The position numbers and the translations under genes were made by a program. A DNA stretch of 44,327 nt from an uncultured Bacteroidota bacterium. GTDB taxonomy: Bacteria > Bacteroidota > Bacteroidia > Chitinophagales > Chitinophagaceae. The stretch lies in assembly GCA_903877645.1 (NCBI GenBank), contig CAIRES010000032.1, positions 1-44,327 of the forward strand, read 5' to 3'. The notes below the pieces were generated by a model. It had not been told where the DNA came from. It worked only from the letters and a program-made list of their open reading frames with translations, and searched no databases. Positions 43,139 through 44,327 of this stretch are shown in pieces (the first letter of the stretch is position 1; each line of letters begins with the position of its first letter).

Positions 43139-43517
43139 TTTTTGTAAGTCGTTTTTATATTTTTTAGCCCTGCCAAGTACAGGATTTATTGATAATCAAT
43201 CACTTAACTCATTTTCTACGAGCAATTACTACCCGGTTTTTGCTACATTCTTGCGCACTTTTGCGCAACTTTTGCACTCGGATTGTACTTTTTGCACACA
43301 TAGATTACATTTTAACGCAAAGGCGCAAAGGAACCGCAAAGGTCGCTAAGTGTGGTCTTTTGTGGCATAAAGGTCTAAAATAAAGTAATACGCTCCAAGA
43401 CCTTTTAGTTATAGGGTGTTTTATAAAATAGATATAGTGGTTTTTTACGGGCGTACATAGGTGCGCCACACTTTTGAAGTATGGCACACCTGCCCTATCT
43501 TTACCAAAACACCCACA
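43139..43517. other. 379-bp intergenic region with short repeats and a promoter
   Basis: No gene was seen. The pruA-proximal part should hold its promoter. Positions 43251-43300 contain repeated TTTTGCRC words (TTGCGCA, TTGCGCA, TTTGCAC, TTTGCAC). Positions 43316-43350 hold three CGCAAAGG octamers (two adjacent, one after 3 bp) ending in TCGCTAAG. A long dyad with an embedded promoter follows at 43449-43503. Confidence 0.6.
43459..43503 (+). promoter_or_regulatory. Promoter with a 33-bp imperfect dyad centred on the -33 box
   Basis: TTTG (43473-43476), 19 bases, TATCTTTA (43496-43503) fit the Bacteroidota consensus with one mismatch, 14 bases before the ATG at 43518. Around the -33 box, AGGTGCGCCA (43459-43468) faces TGGCACACCT (43482-43491) and ACTT faces AAGT, giving 13 Watson-Crick pairs of 16 about base 43475. 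GGGC (43449-43452) and GCCC (43492-43495) could extend it. It could be an operator or a dispersed hairpin repeat. Confidence 0.5.
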
Positions 43518-44327
43518 ATGTTTCAAAAATTAATAAAAGTAATTTTATTAATATCCGTTTGCGTACACCAATGCTACGGGGCCACAATCTCCGGCACGAT
43601 AGCCTCTTTGCCCGATTCCTATGTGACGCTGACGAGATACAGCGACCTGGCCCTGTTCAATAAGGCTGCCGGCATAGACATATACACCGACAGCTTAGGC
43701 CGGTTTGCATACAAACTGGATGTAACCGGCACCGAACTGCTTAAAATAACGAACGAAAAAGGCGAGGAGGTATCATTTTATTGCACCGATCGGTCCAACT
43801 GCATTATTACCGAACAAAAAGGCCAACTGATCATTGGCAGCAACACCCCCGATATCAATACTGTACTAAAATCCGCCGGTAACGACCTGGCCCTGTGGCG
43901 GAAGACATTTGTAACCGACAAGGGGGTATCTATTGCCGTTAAGCACCCTGCTGCCGTACTTGAAAAGATCAATAGCCTGAAGATTAAATACCGGACAAAT
44001 GACAGTGAGGTAAATACCGCCCTTTCCTATTACTTTGCCGGCCAGGCACTGGCCTTCATCACCACAGCTTATGTACGCGCAGATGAGGCGGGTGCAAAGA
44101 AAGCATTCGATACTATACAGCAAGACTACCTCATCAATAAGCAGGTAAAGACCAACGATCCTTTTTATATGCAGTTGCTTGAGGCTGATGTCTCTGCCCT
44201 TATTCACAACGCCAATTTCGAACGATCAAAGGCAACCGGGTTTGGGGCCAGGATAAAGGACCTTCGTTATTTTAAAAATGACACACTAAGGGAAATGGCC
44301 GAGGTATTGGCGGTCAAACACTACTAC
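43518..44327 (+). CDS. Secreted protein, 3' end outside window; possible TlpA-type disulfide reductase precursor
   Basis: The frame runs from an ATG at 43518 to the window end without a stop (270 residues visible). The N-terminus is a signal peptide (VILLISVCVHQCYGA). A strand-rich first domain of about 80 residues follows (SLPDSYVTLTRYSDLALFNK; IDIYTDSLGRFAYKLDVTGT), then helix-rich sequence from about residue 130. This resembles the DUF4369-like plus helical part that precedes the thioredoxin domain of Bacteroidota TlpA proteins, but no CxxC is in view, so the class is a guess. It is transcribed from the promoter within the dyad at 43459-43503. Confidence 0.7.
   Translation, partial: MFQKLIKVILLISVCVHQCYGATISGTIASLPDSYVTLTRYSDLALFNKAAGIDIYTDSLGRFAYKLDVTGTELLKITNEKGEEVSFYCTDRSNCIITEQKGQLIIGSNTPDINTVLKSAGNDLALWRKTFVTDKGVSIAVKHPAAVLEKINSLKIKYRTNDSEVNTALSYYFAGQALAFITTAYVRADEAGAKKAFDTIQQDYLINKQVKTNDPFYMQLLEADVSALIHNANFERSKATGFGARIKDLRYFKNDTLREMAEVLAVKHYY

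Overview
The window looks like a chromosomal segment of a Bacteroidota bacterium, probably of the Chitinophagaceae/Chitinophagales type. Supporting signs are six secreted proteins with type IX secretion (T9SS) C-terminal sorting domains, a fused MurF-alanine racemase, SppA of the long 67K type, promoters of the TTTG-N19-TAnnTTTG kind, almost no Shine-Dalgarno sequences, and a sigma factor paired with a very long anti-sigma-like protein ending in an outer-membrane barrel. No tRNA, rRNA, CRISPR array, prophage or intact insertion sequence was seen. Most genes are housekeeping genes in short operons.

Layout. 1-1.1 kb: two carboxypeptidase-regulatory-like proteins, the first cut by the window edge. 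1.2-5.0 kb (minus): sppA, surE, anmK. 5.2-9.5 kb: murF-alr fusion, a DUF1223 lipoprotein and a BadF-type amino-sugar kinase, so that cell-wall synthesis and recycling functions lie close together. 9.6-12.4 kb: LpxR-like lipid A deacylase, LpxL-like acyltransferase and a double-OmpA protein (envelope). 12.6-15.4 kb: a TMTC-like membrane/TPR protein and a queuosine-precursor transporter. 15.6-18.3 kb: ECF sigma factor plus a dual-membrane anti-sigma/barrel protein. 18.3-21.8 kb: the most accessory-looking part, with an 89-bp inverted-repeat element, four 82-bp tandem repeats, an RlmK-like rRNA methyltransferase overlapping a VapC-type toxin and its antitoxin, and a YcxB/GspG-like fusion protein. 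21.9-37.7 kb: TrhO, then T9SS cargo (two tandem paralogue pairs, a reprolysin-like metalloprotease and a seven-repeat SBBP protein) interspersed with a TIGR01777 epimerase, TsaE, a CxxC protein and thioredoxin. 37.7-44.3 kb: Smr protein, rdgB, 3-hydroxyacyl-CoA dehydrogenase, a VOC protein, pth, pruA and the start of a secreted protein.

The strongest leads for unusual biology are the sigma/anti-sigma-barrel pair that could signal from outer membrane to RNA polymerase in one polypeptide, the YcxB-pseudopilin-like fusion, the 82-bp hairpin repeats, a long imperfect dyad centred exactly on the -33 box of the last gene, and a pth leader built almost wholly of seven 8-bp repeats. Several intergenic regions hold short-period (7-8 bp) repeats, and four convergent gene pairs abut or overlap at their stop codons. 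Functions are assigned from recognisable motifs only; no database search was possible.
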